Source: CBDCRK01 sp965220955
Lineage (GTDB): Bacteria; Desulfobacterota; Binatia; Bin18; CBDCRK01
Length of the DNA stretch: 64,000 bases
NCBI GenBank assembly: GCA_965220955.1
Contig: CBDCRK010000030.1
Span: 1-64,000, forward strand
Reading direction: 5' to 3'
Below the pieces are notes generated by a model. The model had not been told where the DNA came from. It worked only from the letters and a program-made list of their open reading frames with translations, and did no database searches. Position 1 is the stretch's first letter, and the number at the start of each line of letters is the position of its first letter. The translations under genes and the position numbers were made by a program. This document shows, in pieces, positions 50,968 to 60,176 of the stretch.

Positions 50968-53900
50968 ATGACCATGCAGCTTGCCGACAATTTTCGCTTT
51001 CGTAGCTCCTTTGGACATATCAAAAATATTATCGATATTCCTCATTTGCTCGATATCCAGAGGCGTTCATATGCAGAGTTTTTACAGAGTTCGGTGTTGC
51101 CAGAGGAGCGCCGGGATCATGGTTTGCAAGGGGTCTTTAGGTCGGTCTTTCCTGTCAAGAGCTTTGATGAGACCGCCTCGCTTGAATTTGTCAGCTACAG
51201 CCAGAGTGAACCTAAGTATAGCGTGGAAGAATGTCACCAGCGGGGGATGACCTATGCCGCTCCTCTCAAGGTGACGATTCAGCTTGTGCTGTGGGACGTT
51301 GACCCGCGCACCAGCGTTCGCTCCATTAGGAATGTCAAGGAACAAGAAGTCTACTTTGGTGAGGTGCCGCTTATGACTTCCAACGGTACCTTCATGATCA
51401 ACGGTACCGAGCGGGTAGTCGTCAGCCAGCTTCATCGCTCGCCTGGAGTCTTTTTTGACCACGACAAAGGTAAGACTCATGCTAGCGGCAAGCTTCTATA
51501 CTCGGCCCGTATTATTCCTTATCGAGGATCATGGATCGACTTCGAGTTTGACACCAAAGACATACTCTTTGTGCGCATTGATCGGCGGCGTAAATTCCAT
51601 GCCACAGTGCTCTTGCGTGCTTTAGGGATGAGAACTGAAGATATCCTCAGCTACTTTTATAAAAAGGACACCATAGTGTTTGAGGACAGGCGGGCTGTGA
51701 AGGTGTTTAAGCCCGACCAGCTTGTTGGCGTGCGTGTTACCCGTGATGTGTACCACCCACAAACACATGACCTGATTGTCAAAGAAGGACGCAAGTTTAC
51801 CCGGGCAGTTATTAAGCAGATAGAGACGGCCGAGATCAAATACATTCCGGTGGAGGAAAAAGGGGAAGTGGTTGGGCGTGTGGTAGTACATGACATTGTC
51901 GACCCCCAGACCAAAGAGGTACTGATAGAGTGCAATCAGGAGATCTCGCAGCAGAAGCTCGAGCTCCTGCGGGAGAGGGAAATCCGTGAGGTTGAGGTGC
52001 TCTTTATCGACGATGCTCATATTGATTCTTCCCTGCGTAATACCCTCTTACAGGATAAGGTTGCCTCGCCAGCGGAGGCAGTTCTGGAGATCTATCGTCG
52101 GCTACGCCCGGGAGACCCGCCTACGAGTGAAGCTGCCACTACCTTCTTCCATAACCTTTTCTTTAATCCCGATCGTTACGACCTCTCTCGGGTGGGGCGG
52201 CTGAAGCTTAACCACAAGGTCCGCCTAAGTGCTCCAATTGATCAGGGCACGCTCAGGCGTGAGGATATTCTGGAGGTGGTCCGCTATCTTAGTGAGCTTA
52301 AAAACGGCAACGGTAGGACTGACGACATTGATCATCTGGGCAACCGCCGGGTGCGAGCGGTGGGGGAGCTGGTGGAAAACCAGTTCCGTATTGGGCTTGT
52401 GCGTATGGAGCGGGCGGTAAAGGAGCGTATGAGCCTGCAGGATGTTGAAACGCTTATGCCCCAGGAGTTGATCAACTACAAGCCGGTCTCAGCCGCCCTT
52501 AAAGAGTTCTTTGGTTCAAGCCAGCTTTCTCAGTTTATGGATCAAATCAACCCTCTCTCCGAGGTAACACACAAACGGCGGCTGTCAGCACTAGGACCGG
52601 GAGGTCTCACCCGTGAACGGGCTGGGTTTGAGGTACGCGATGTCCACCCTACTCACTACGGGAGAGTGTGTCCAATCGAGACTCCGGAAGGGCCTAATAT
52701 CGGCCTGATTTCTAGTCTCTCTACCTATGCCCGAGTCAACGAGTTTGGTTTTGTCGAAACTCCTTATCGGGAGGTAGAAAATGGCCGGATAACCGATCAG
52801 GTACGGTTTCTTTCTGCTCTGGAAGAAGAGTCTCTTACTATTGCCCAAGCCAACGCACCAATGGATGCCCGCAGCTATTTGGCGAGCGATCTCATCTCTG
52901 CGCGTATTGGTGGAGATTTTGTTATGGTTGCTCCAGAGCAGGTGCAACTAATGGACGTTTCCCCTGCTCAGCTAGTGAGTGTGGCGGCTGCGCTCATTCC
53001 CTTCCTTGAGCATGATGATGCTAATCGTGCTCTCATGGGCTCAAACATGCAGAGGCAGGCGGTCCCGCTTTTACGTACCGAGGCTGCTTTGGTGGGCACG
53101 GGTATGGAGCGGATCGTGGCGCGAGACTCCGGGGTGACCGTAGTTGCTAAGCGTGGGGGGGTGGTAGAAAGTGTGGATGCCACCCGTATCGTGCTTAAGG
53201 CAAATGAGAGCACTAAAGCTGGAGACACCGGGGTGGATATCTACAACCTAGTAAAGTACCAGCGCTCAAACCAGAATACCTGCGTTAACCAGCGTCCTAT
53301 TGTAAGAGTAGAGGATTGGATCAAGGCCGGCGATGTGATTGCTGACGGTCCGGCTACAGAAATGGGGGAGCTAGCTCTTGGCTGTAACGTACTTGTGGCG
53401 TTCATGCCCTGGGGCGGATACAACTTTGAAGACTCGATCCTGGTCAGTGAGCGTCTAGTTAAAGAGGACATTTTCACTTCAGTACACATCGAGGAGTTTG
53501 AATGCGTGTCGCGCGACACCAAGCTTGGGCCTGAGGAAATCACCCAGGACATTCCCAATGTGGGCGAAGAAGCTTTAAAGGACCTCGACGAGAGTGGGAT
53601 CATTCGCATTGGTGCTGAGGTGCGGCCAGGAGACATTCTGGTTGGGAAGATTACGCCTAAAGGAGAGCGGCAGCTCTCTCATGAGGAGAAACTCCTGCGG
53701 GCAATTTTTGGTGAGAAAGCCGGGGAGGTGCGTGATACTTCTTTACGGGTACCTCCAGGAGTGGAAGGAACAGTTATCAATGTGCGAGTCTTTTCTCGCA
53801 AAGGAATCTCTAAAGACGAGCGTAGCCAGACGATTGAGGACGAGGAGACCGGACGGTTGCGCAAGGACCAGGAAGAAGAAATCCGTATCATTCAGGAGAG

Positions 53901-55080
53901 CACCCTGGGCAAAATAAAAAAGTTACTTGTGGGCAAGACCGCGACGATACGCTTGGCTGATGAGGAACGGCGGATACTCCTGCCTAAGGAGGAAGAGATT
54001 ACCGCTGAGGTGCTTGATAAGATTCCTCCGAAGTATTGGGAGGAGATCCAGGTTGGAAATGAGGCGGTAGAAGAGGAACTATCCCGGATTGTTGCGGCTA
54101 TGCAAGACCAGGTTGAGGCGCTCTTAGCTCTCTTCCAAGAAAAGATTGAGAAGCTCAAAGGTGGAGATGAACTCCCTCCCGGCATTATTCGGATGGTTAA
54201 AGTATTTGTTGCTATCCGGCGCAAGCTACAGGTCGGAGATAAAATGGCGGGTCGACATGGTAACAAAGGGGTGCTCTCTCGTATCCTTCCTGAGGAGGAT
54301 ATGCCGTACTTGGCTGACGGTACGCCTGTGGACATTGTGCTCAATCCTTTAGGAGTGCCCTCACGGATGAATGTGGGGCAAGTTCTAGAGACCCACTTAG
54401 GCTGGGCGGTGCGGATGTTGGGAGAACAGCTTGCTGCTGAGGCTGAGACCGATGGCAGTGCAACTATAGAGAGCCTATGTCGCCGGATCAAGGATCTATA
54501 CGGTACCCGAGAGATAGGAGGAATCATTGATGACCTTAAAGGGGATGACCTCAAACGAATAGCTCAGCGTGCTCGACGAGGGTTACACGTGGCTTCGCCC
54601 GTGTTCGATGGGGCCCCTGAAGAAGAGATTTATTCTCTGCTGAAAAAAGCCGACCTATCGGTCACGGGTCAGACCACGCTCTACGATGGACGCAGCGGTG
54701 AGCCGTTTGGTCAGCCAGTAACCGTGGGGGTGATGTACATGATGAAGCTCCACCACTTGGTAGAGGACAAAATTCATGCTCGCTCCACTGGTCCCTACTC
54801 GCTTGTTACCCAGCAGCCATTGGGCGGTAAGGCCCAGTTTGGCGGTCAGCGGCTAGGAGAAATGGAGGTGTGGGCACTGGAAGCGTACGGTTCGGCTTAC
54901 AACCTGCAGGAGACGTTGACGGTCAAGTCGGACGATGTGGCCGGTCGTACCCGTATGTACGAAGCCATTGTCAAGGGAGAGAATGTCTTGGAGCCAGGTC
55001 TGCCGGAGTCGTTTAACGTGATGGTTAAAGAGCTCCAGAGTTTAGCCCTGAATGTTGAGCTTCTCGAAGAGAAGCCATAA
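50968..55080 (+). CDS. rpoB: DNA-directed RNA polymerase subunit beta
   Basis: A 1370-residue subunit, full length. Rifampicin-pocket region FFGSSQLSQFMDQINPLSEVTHKRRLSALGPGG-type sequence is unaltered at the classic resistance sites I can see (S, D, H, S). The catalytic segments GYNFEDSILVSERL and GDKMAGRHGNKGV and the C-terminal AYGSAYNLQETLTVKSDDV are present. 20 bp before rpoC. Confidence 0.97.
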   Translation: MTMQLADNFRFRSSFGHIKNIIDIPHLLDIQRRSYAEFLQSSVLPEERRDHGLQGVFRSVFPVKSFDETASLEFVSYSQSEPKYSVEECHQRGMTYAAPLKVTIQLVLWDVDPRTSVRSIRNVKEQEVYFGEVPLMTSNGTFMINGTERVVVSQLHRSPGVFFDHDKGKTHASGKLLYSARIIPYRGSWIDFEFDTKDILFVRIDRRRKFHATVLLRALGMRTEDILSYFYKKDTIVFEDRRAVKVFKPDQLVGVRVTRDVYHPQTHDLIVKEGRKFTRAVIKQIETAEIKYIPVEEKGEVVGRVVVHDIVDPQTKEVLIECNQEISQQKLELLREREIREVEVLFIDDAHIDSSLRNTLLQDKVASPAEAVLEIYRRLRPGDPPTSEAATTFFHNLFFNPDRYDLSRVGRLKLNHKVRLSAPIDQGTLRREDILEVVRYLSELKNGNGRTDDIDHLGNRRVRAVGELVENQFRIGLVRMERAVKERMSLQDVETLMPQELINYKPVSAALKEFFGSSQLSQFMDQINPLSEVTHKRRLSALGPGGLTRERAGFEVRDVHPTHYGRVCPIETPEGPNIGLISSLSTYARVNEFGFVETPYREVENGRITDQVRFLSALEEESLTIAQANAPMDARSYLASDLISARIGGDFVMVAPEQVQLMDVSPAQLVSVAAALIPFLEHDDANRALMGSNMQRQAVPLLRTEAALVGTGMERIVARDSGVTVVAKRGGVVESVDATRIVLKANESTKAGDTGVDIYNLVKYQRSNQNTCVNQRPIVRVEDWIKAGDVIADGPATEMGELALGCNVLVAFMPWGGYNFEDSILVSERLVKEDIFTSVHIEEFECVSRDTKLGPEEITQDIPNVGEEALKDLDESGIIRIGAEVRPGDILVGKITPKGERQLSHEEKLLRAIFGEKAGEVRDTSLRVPPGVEGTVINVRVFSRKGISKDERSQTIEDEETGRLRKDQEEEIRIIQESTLGKIKKLLVGKTATIRLADEERRILLPKEEEITAEVLDKIPPKYWEEIQVGNEAVEEELSRIVAAMQDQVEALLALFQEKIEKLKGGDELPPGIIRMVKVFVAIRRKLQVGDKMAGRHGNKGVLSRILPEEDMPYLADGTPVDIVLNPLGVPSRMNVGQVLETHLGWAVRMLGEQLAAEAETDGSATIESLCRRIKDLYGTREIGGIIDDLKGDDLKRIAQRARRGLHVASPVFDGAPEEEIYSLLKKADLSVTGQTTLYDGRSGEPFGQPVTVGVMYMMKLHHLVEDKIHARSTGPYSLVTQQPLGGKAQFGGQRLGEMEVWALEAYGSAYNLQETLTVKSDDVAGRTRMYEAIVKGENVLEPGLPESFNVMVKELQSLALNVELLEEKP

Positions 55081-55100
55081 GCCAGACGGAGGAGAACGTT

Positions 55101-58100
55101 ATGGACGATTTTCTCAGCCTTTTCGAGCGCCCCAAAGACCCTGTGCACTTCCGTGCCATTCGTGTCTCGCTTGCCTCCCCGGAGATGACCCGGGCGTGGT
55201 CGCACGGTGAGGTAAAAAAGCCGGAGACGATCAATTACCGCACCTTTAAACCGGAGCGGGACGGACTCTTTTGTGCCAAGATCTTTGGCCCAACCAAAGA
55301 CTATGAGTGTAACTGTGGCAAGTACAAGCGGATGCGTCACCGGGGGGTGGTGTGTGAAAAGTGTGGAGTGGAAGTAATCCCTTCCAAGGTGCGCCGCGAA
55401 CGTATGGGGCACATTGATCTGGCTAGTCCGGTGGCTCACATCTGGTTTCTCAAAAGTCTTCCCTCACGTATTGGCACGCTCTTAGACATGACGCTTAAGG
55501 AACTGGAACGGGTTCTTTACTTTGAGTCTTATGTGGTCATCGACTCAGGACAGACACCGTTGCAGCAAAAAGAACTCCTGAGTGAGTCTCGTTATCGTAA
55601 GGCATTAGAAGAATACGGATCGAGCAACTTTAAGGCGGAGATGGGGGCTGAAGCAATCCGTCGACTGCTCCAGGATCTTGATCTGGAAAAGCTTGCTGAA
55701 GAGTTGCGTACAGAGATGATGGGGACTGCGAGCGAGGCGCGGCGCAAAAAGATTGCTAAAAGGCTCAATGTGATTAACGCGTTTCGCACCTCGGGTAACC
55801 GTCCTGAGTGGATGATTTTGGAAGCTATTCCGGTCATCCCTCCGGACCTACGTCCTCTGGTACCGCTTGATGGCGGGCGCTTTGTTACCTCTGACCTAAA
55901 CGACCTTTACCGTCGAGTCATCAACCGTAACAACCGCTTAAAGCGCCTTATTGAGCTCTCCGCCCCAGATCTGATCATTCGCAATGAAAAACGTATGTTG
56001 CAGGAAGCAGTGGATGCATTATTCGATAACGGCCGGCGGGGCCGCCCTATTACTGGACCCAACAAAAGACCACTGAAATCTCTCTCGGATATGCTCAAAG
56101 GCAAAGGCGGACGTTTTCGGCAGAACCTCCTGGGCAAGCGAGTAGACTATTCGGGCCGTTCGGTCATTGTGATCGGTCCGGAACTGCGTCTACACCAGTG
56201 TGGACTGCCCAAACAAATGGCGCTGGAGCTGTTTAAGCCCTTCATTTATAACAAGCTCGAGGAGCGTGGCTATGTGACTACAATCAAGAGCGCCAAAAAA
56301 ATGGTGGAAAAGGAGAGGCCCGAGGTATGGGACATTCTGGATGAAGTAATCAAAGAGCACCCGATACTTCTCAATCGTGCCCCTACTCTTCACCGTCTAG
56401 GTATCCAGGCGTTCGAGCCTATCCTCATCGAGGGCAAGGCGATCCAACTTCACCCCCTGGTATGCGCAGCTTTTAACGCCGACTTTGACGGAGACCAGAT
56501 GGCGGTGCACATCCCGCTTTCGGTCGAGGCACAGGTCGAGGCCCGGGTGTTGATGATGTCGACGAACAATATCCTATCTCCGGCCAACGGTAGGTCGATT
56601 ATTGGCCCTACCCAAGACATTGTACTTGGTCTCTACTACTTGACTAAGGAACGGGCCGGTGCTCAAGGCGAGGGAAAGCTTTTCAGTGGTCCCCAGGAGG
56701 TGCGCATTGCCTATGACCAGAGTGAGGTCCATCTGCAAGCTCAGATCCGGGTACGGGTGGATGGCAAACTGGTGGACACTACCGTGGGACGGGTCCTCTT
56801 CTACGAAATTGTACCTCACGAGATTCCCTTCACCGATGTTAACAAAGCGATGAAGAAAAAAGAGCTGGGGACGCTGATCGACCTTGCTTACCGCCATTCG
56901 GGCAATAAAGCCACAGTGATCTTCGCCGACAAATTGAAGGATCTTGGGTTTGAATATGCCACCAAGGCGGGTGTGTCCATTAGCATTCAAGACATGGTTG
57001 TTCCCCAGGCCAAGGGTGCCTTGCTAAAAGAGGTTCAGGGGGCGGTGCGAGAGATTGAGGAGCAGTATTCCAGAGGGCTTATCACCGATGGCGAGCGCTA
57101 CAACAAGGTAGTGGACAAGTGGGCGGAAATGACCGATGAAATTGCTAACGAAATGTTTAACGGCCTGCGTGCGAGCAAGGATGGTTTCAATCCTATCTAT
57201 ATGATGGCAGACTCCGGCGCCCGAGGCAGTGCCCAGCAGATCCGTCAGCTCGCCGGTATGCGAGGGCTCATGGCCAAGCCTTCGGGCGAGATTATTGAAA
57301 CGCCTGTTACTGCCAACTTTCGTGAGGGGCTCACCGTGCTCCAGTATTTTATTTCCACTCACGGTGCGCGCAAGGGGTTGGCAGACACAGCACTCAAAAC
57401 CGCTAACTCTGGCTATCTTACCCGTCGCCTCGTCGATGTTGCCCAGGATTCGATCATTAGCGAGGTGGACTGTGGCACCCTTGACGGTATCGAGATAACT
57501 CCACTCGTGGAAGGAGGAGAGATCATCGAAGGATTGGGGGATCGGGTGCTCGGGCGAGTGGCGTTGGAGGAAATACAGGATCCCTTTACTCACGAGGTGA
57601 TCACGTCGGCAAACGAGGAGATCGATGAGGAGAAGGTCAAACTCATTGAGGATGCGGGGTTAGAGCGGGTTAGGGTTCGTTCGGTTCTTACCTGCCAGGC
57701 GCGCCGAGGAGTATGTGCACAGTGCTATGGTCGTGATCTTGCCCGTGGTCACATAGTCAATATCGGGGAGGCGATTGGTATTATTGCCGCCCAATCGATC
57801 GGTGAGCCCGGCACCCAGCTTACCATGCGCACCTTCCACATTGGTGGTACGGCTAGCCGGCGGGCAGAACAGACCACTCTGGAGGCGCGTAACGATGGCA
57901 TCCTAAAGTTTATCAATCTCCAAACTGTGGTAGACCGTGAAGGGGATTTGACGGTGATGAACCGTAATGGAGAGATAGCGGTTGTCGAGATGGTCAAAAG
58001 TGACAAGAGTTCCCAGACCGCGGAGCGCGAGCGCGAGCGCTATCCTATCGTCTATGGAGCAAAATTAAAGAAGAAAGACAGCGCCAAGGTTAGGGCTGGA

Positions 58101-59234
58101 GATCTTCTCGCCGAATGGGATCCCTACACTAATCCGATCCTCACCGAAGTAGCGGGAGTCATTAAATTTGGTGATGTTGATGCGAGAACAATGCAGGAAA
58201 AGGTGGATGAACGTACTGGGCTTTCTACTAGAATCATCAGCGAGTACAGTGATTCTAGCGTGAGGCCCCGCATATCGGTGAAAGACGATGAGGGGAAAAC
58301 GGCTAGGCTTCCGAACAGGGCCGAGGCTCGCTATCTACTTCCGGTCGGTGCGCACATTAACGTGGTGGAGGGGCAGAGGATGGCAGCTGGAGATGTGGTG
58401 GCTAAGATTCCACGAGAGACGACCAAGACCAAGGATATTACCGGTGGGCTGCCCCGTGTGGCCGAACTCTTTGAGGCACGTAAGCCCAAGGAGTTTGCTG
58501 TGGTCAGCGAGATCGATGGGGAAGTGTCACTGGGCAAAGACACTAAAGGCAAACGTAAGGTGGTGGTGACACCAGAGATCGAGGCTAAGCTGCGGCCAGA
58601 TCTGGCCAAGGAGTACCTTATCTCTCGGGGCAAATATATCAGTGTGCGTGAAGGAGACCGGGTACGGGCTGGAGAGCCGCTTATGGATGGCTCTTCCAAC
58701 CCTCATGACATCTTGAACGTGCTCGGGGAGAAAGAGCTTGCTAAATACCTAGTGGATGCTATCCAGGAGATCTATCGTCTTCAGGGGGTGCGTATCCACG
58801 ACAAGCATATTGAAGTCATTGTGCGGCAGATGCTACGGCGAGTGCGGGTAACCGATGTGGGAGGTACAGACTTCCTTGCTGGCGAACAAGTGGAGAAGTG
58901 GCGGTTTCAGGAGGAGAACGCGAAAATCCTTGACCAGGGGGGGATGCCGGCAAAGGCCGAGCCTCTACTCATGGGCATTACCAAAGCGAGTCTGTCAACG
59001 GATAGCTTTATTTCAGCCGCATCTTTTCAGGAGACGACTAAGGTGCTTACTGAGGCGGCGATCCACGGCCGGGTCGATAATCTGTTGGGTCTTAAAGAGA
59101 ACGTGATTATGGGTCGGCTTATTCCTGCAGGCACCGGCGTGGCTCGTTATGGGCGTATGGAAATGCGTACTGAGGAAATCAAGGGTGAAGAGCAGGAAGA
59201 AGAGATGGCCCAAGCGGTGGGAGATGTAGGGTGA
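55101..59234 (+). CDS. rpoC: DNA-directed RNA polymerase subunit beta'
   Basis: A 1377-residue subunit. N-terminal zinc ribbon CNCGKYKRMRHRGVVCEKCG, catalytic NADFDGDQMAVH with three Mg-binding Asp, bridge-helix and trigger-loop region (GARKGLADTALKTANSGYLTR), second zinc site (CQARRGVCAQCYG). Full length, ends in an acidic tail. Confidence 0.97.
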   Translation: MDDFLSLFERPKDPVHFRAIRVSLASPEMTRAWSHGEVKKPETINYRTFKPERDGLFCAKIFGPTKDYECNCGKYKRMRHRGVVCEKCGVEVIPSKVRRERMGHIDLASPVAHIWFLKSLPSRIGTLLDMTLKELERVLYFESYVVIDSGQTPLQQKELLSESRYRKALEEYGSSNFKAEMGAEAIRRLLQDLDLEKLAEELRTEMMGTASEARRKKIAKRLNVINAFRTSGNRPEWMILEAIPVIPPDLRPLVPLDGGRFVTSDLNDLYRRVINRNNRLKRLIELSAPDLIIRNEKRMLQEAVDALFDNGRRGRPITGPNKRPLKSLSDMLKGKGGRFRQNLLGKRVDYSGRSVIVIGPELRLHQCGLPKQMALELFKPFIYNKLEERGYVTTIKSAKKMVEKERPEVWDILDEVIKEHPILLNRAPTLHRLGIQAFEPILIEGKAIQLHPLVCAAFNADFDGDQMAVHIPLSVEAQVEARVLMMSTNNILSPANGRSIIGPTQDIVLGLYYLTKERAGAQGEGKLFSGPQEVRIAYDQSEVHLQAQIRVRVDGKLVDTTVGRVLFYEIVPHEIPFTDVNKAMKKKELGTLIDLAYRHSGNKATVIFADKLKDLGFEYATKAGVSISIQDMVVPQAKGALLKEVQGAVREIEEQYSRGLITDGERYNKVVDKWAEMTDEIANEMFNGLRASKDGFNPIYMMADSGARGSAQQIRQLAGMRGLMAKPSGEIIETPVTANFREGLTVLQYFISTHGARKGLADTALKTANSGYLTRRLVDVAQDSIISEVDCGTLDGIEITPLVEGGEIIEGLGDRVLGRVALEEIQDPFTHEVITSANEEIDEEKVKLIEDAGLERVRVRSVLTCQARRGVCAQCYGRDLARGHIVNIGEAIGIIAAQSIGEPGTQLTMRTFHIGGTASRRAEQTTLEARNDGILKFINLQTVVDREGDLTVMNRNGEIAVVEMVKSDKSSQTAERERERYPIVYGAKLKKKDSAKVRAGDLLAEWDPYTNPILTEVAGVIKFGDVDARTMQEKVDERTGLSTRIISEYSDSSVRPRISVKDDEGKTARLPNRAEARYLLPVGAHINVVEGQRMAAGDVVAKIPRETTKTKDITGGLPRVAELFEARKPKEFAVVSEIDGEVSLGKDTKGKRKVVVTPEIEAKLRPDLAKEYLISRGKYISVREGDRVRAGEPLMDGSSNPHDILNVLGEKELAKYLVDAIQEIYRLQGVRIHDKHIEVIVRQMLRRVRVTDVGGTDFLAGEQVEKWRFQEENAKILDQGGMPAKAEPLLMGITKASLSTDSFISAASFQETTKVLTEAAIHGRVDNLLGLKENVIMGRLIPAGTGVARYGRMEMRTEEIKGEEQEEEMAQAVGDVG

Positions 59235-59290
59235 GACAGGGTCAGAGAGAAGATTCTTACCGCTTTTCATTCTCTGTCTGAAGGAGGAGT

Positions 59291-59662
59291 ATGCCAACCA
59301 TTCAACAGTTGATCCGACATGGCAGAACAAGGCAGAAAGCAAAGCTGGTTGCGCCGGCGCTGCAGGCGTGTCCACAAAAACGTGGGGTATGTACTCGGGT
59401 GTATACCACTACCCCCAAAAAGCCTAACTCCGCGTTGCGTAAGGTAGCCCGGGTGCGGCTTACCAATGGTATGGAAGTGACCGCGTATATTCCTGGTGTC
59501 GGTCATAACTTGCAGGAGCACTCGGTTGTGCTCATCCGCGGCGGTCGGGTGAAGGACTTGCCCGGGGTACGCTATCATATTGTGCGTGGCACGCTCGATT
59601 CTATGGGTGTACAGGAACGTAAGCGGGGACGATCCAAATATGGTACTAAACGACCTCAATAA
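59291..59662 (+). CDS. rpsL: 30S ribosomal protein S12
   Basis: A 123-residue decoding-centre protein. KRGVCTRVYTTTPKKPNSALRK has Lys at the site (K43, E. coli numbering) whose change gives streptomycin resistance; wild type here. Begins the str operon, 57 bp after rpoC. Confidence 0.97.
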   Translation: MPTIQQLIRHGRTRQKAKLVAPALQACPQKRGVCTRVYTTTPKKPNSALRKVARVRLTNGMEVTAYIPGVGHNLQEHSVVLIRGGRVKDLPGVRYHIVRGTLDSMGVQERKRGRSKYGTKRPQ

Positions 59663-59688
59663 CCGCAGTGTTTTGTAGGGAGACAGTT

Positions 59689-60159
59689 ATGCCGCGTAAA
59701 GGTCCAGCCATGCGACGAGAGGTTACTCCTGATCCCAAATATCATGATCTCACTGTTGCTAAATTTATCAGTGTGATAATGTGGGACGGAAAAAAAAGTG
59801 TAGCAGAGCGAATTTTTTACCGGGCCATGGCTTCTATGGAGCAGCGTATCGGTGAGGATCCTCTGACTCTCTTCCGCCGAGCTTTAGATAACACCAGGCC
59901 GATGCTTGAGGTACGTTCCCGTCGGGTAGGAGGAGCAACGTACCAGGTACCGATAGAGGTACGCCCAGCTCGCCGCTCTTCTTTGGCGATGCGTTGGATC
60001 GTCCAATCTGCCCGCCGACGGCCAGAAAAAAGCATGGAGGAGAAGCTTGCTGCTGAGCTGTTTGAAGCCACGCAGAATCGGGGGGGTGCCGTAAAAAAGC
60101 GTGAGGATACCCACCGTATGGCTGAGGCGAATAAAGCTTTCGCCCACTATCGCTGGTAA
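59689..60159 (+). CDS. rpsG: 30S ribosomal protein S7
   Basis: A 156-residue primary assembly protein of the 30S head. Start MPRKGPAMRREVTPDPKY at 59689; signature ARRSSLAMRWIVQSARRR and C-terminal EDTHRMAEANKAFAHYRW. Confidence 0.96.
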   Translation: MPRKGPAMRREVTPDPKYHDLTVAKFISVIMWDGKKSVAERIFYRAMASMEQRIGEDPLTLFRRALDNTRPMLEVRSRRVGGATYQVPIEVRPARRSSLAMRWIVQSARRRPEKSMEEKLAAELFEATQNRGGAVKKREDTHRMAEANKAFAHYRW

Positions 60160-60176
60160 GAAGAAAGTACCTGCCT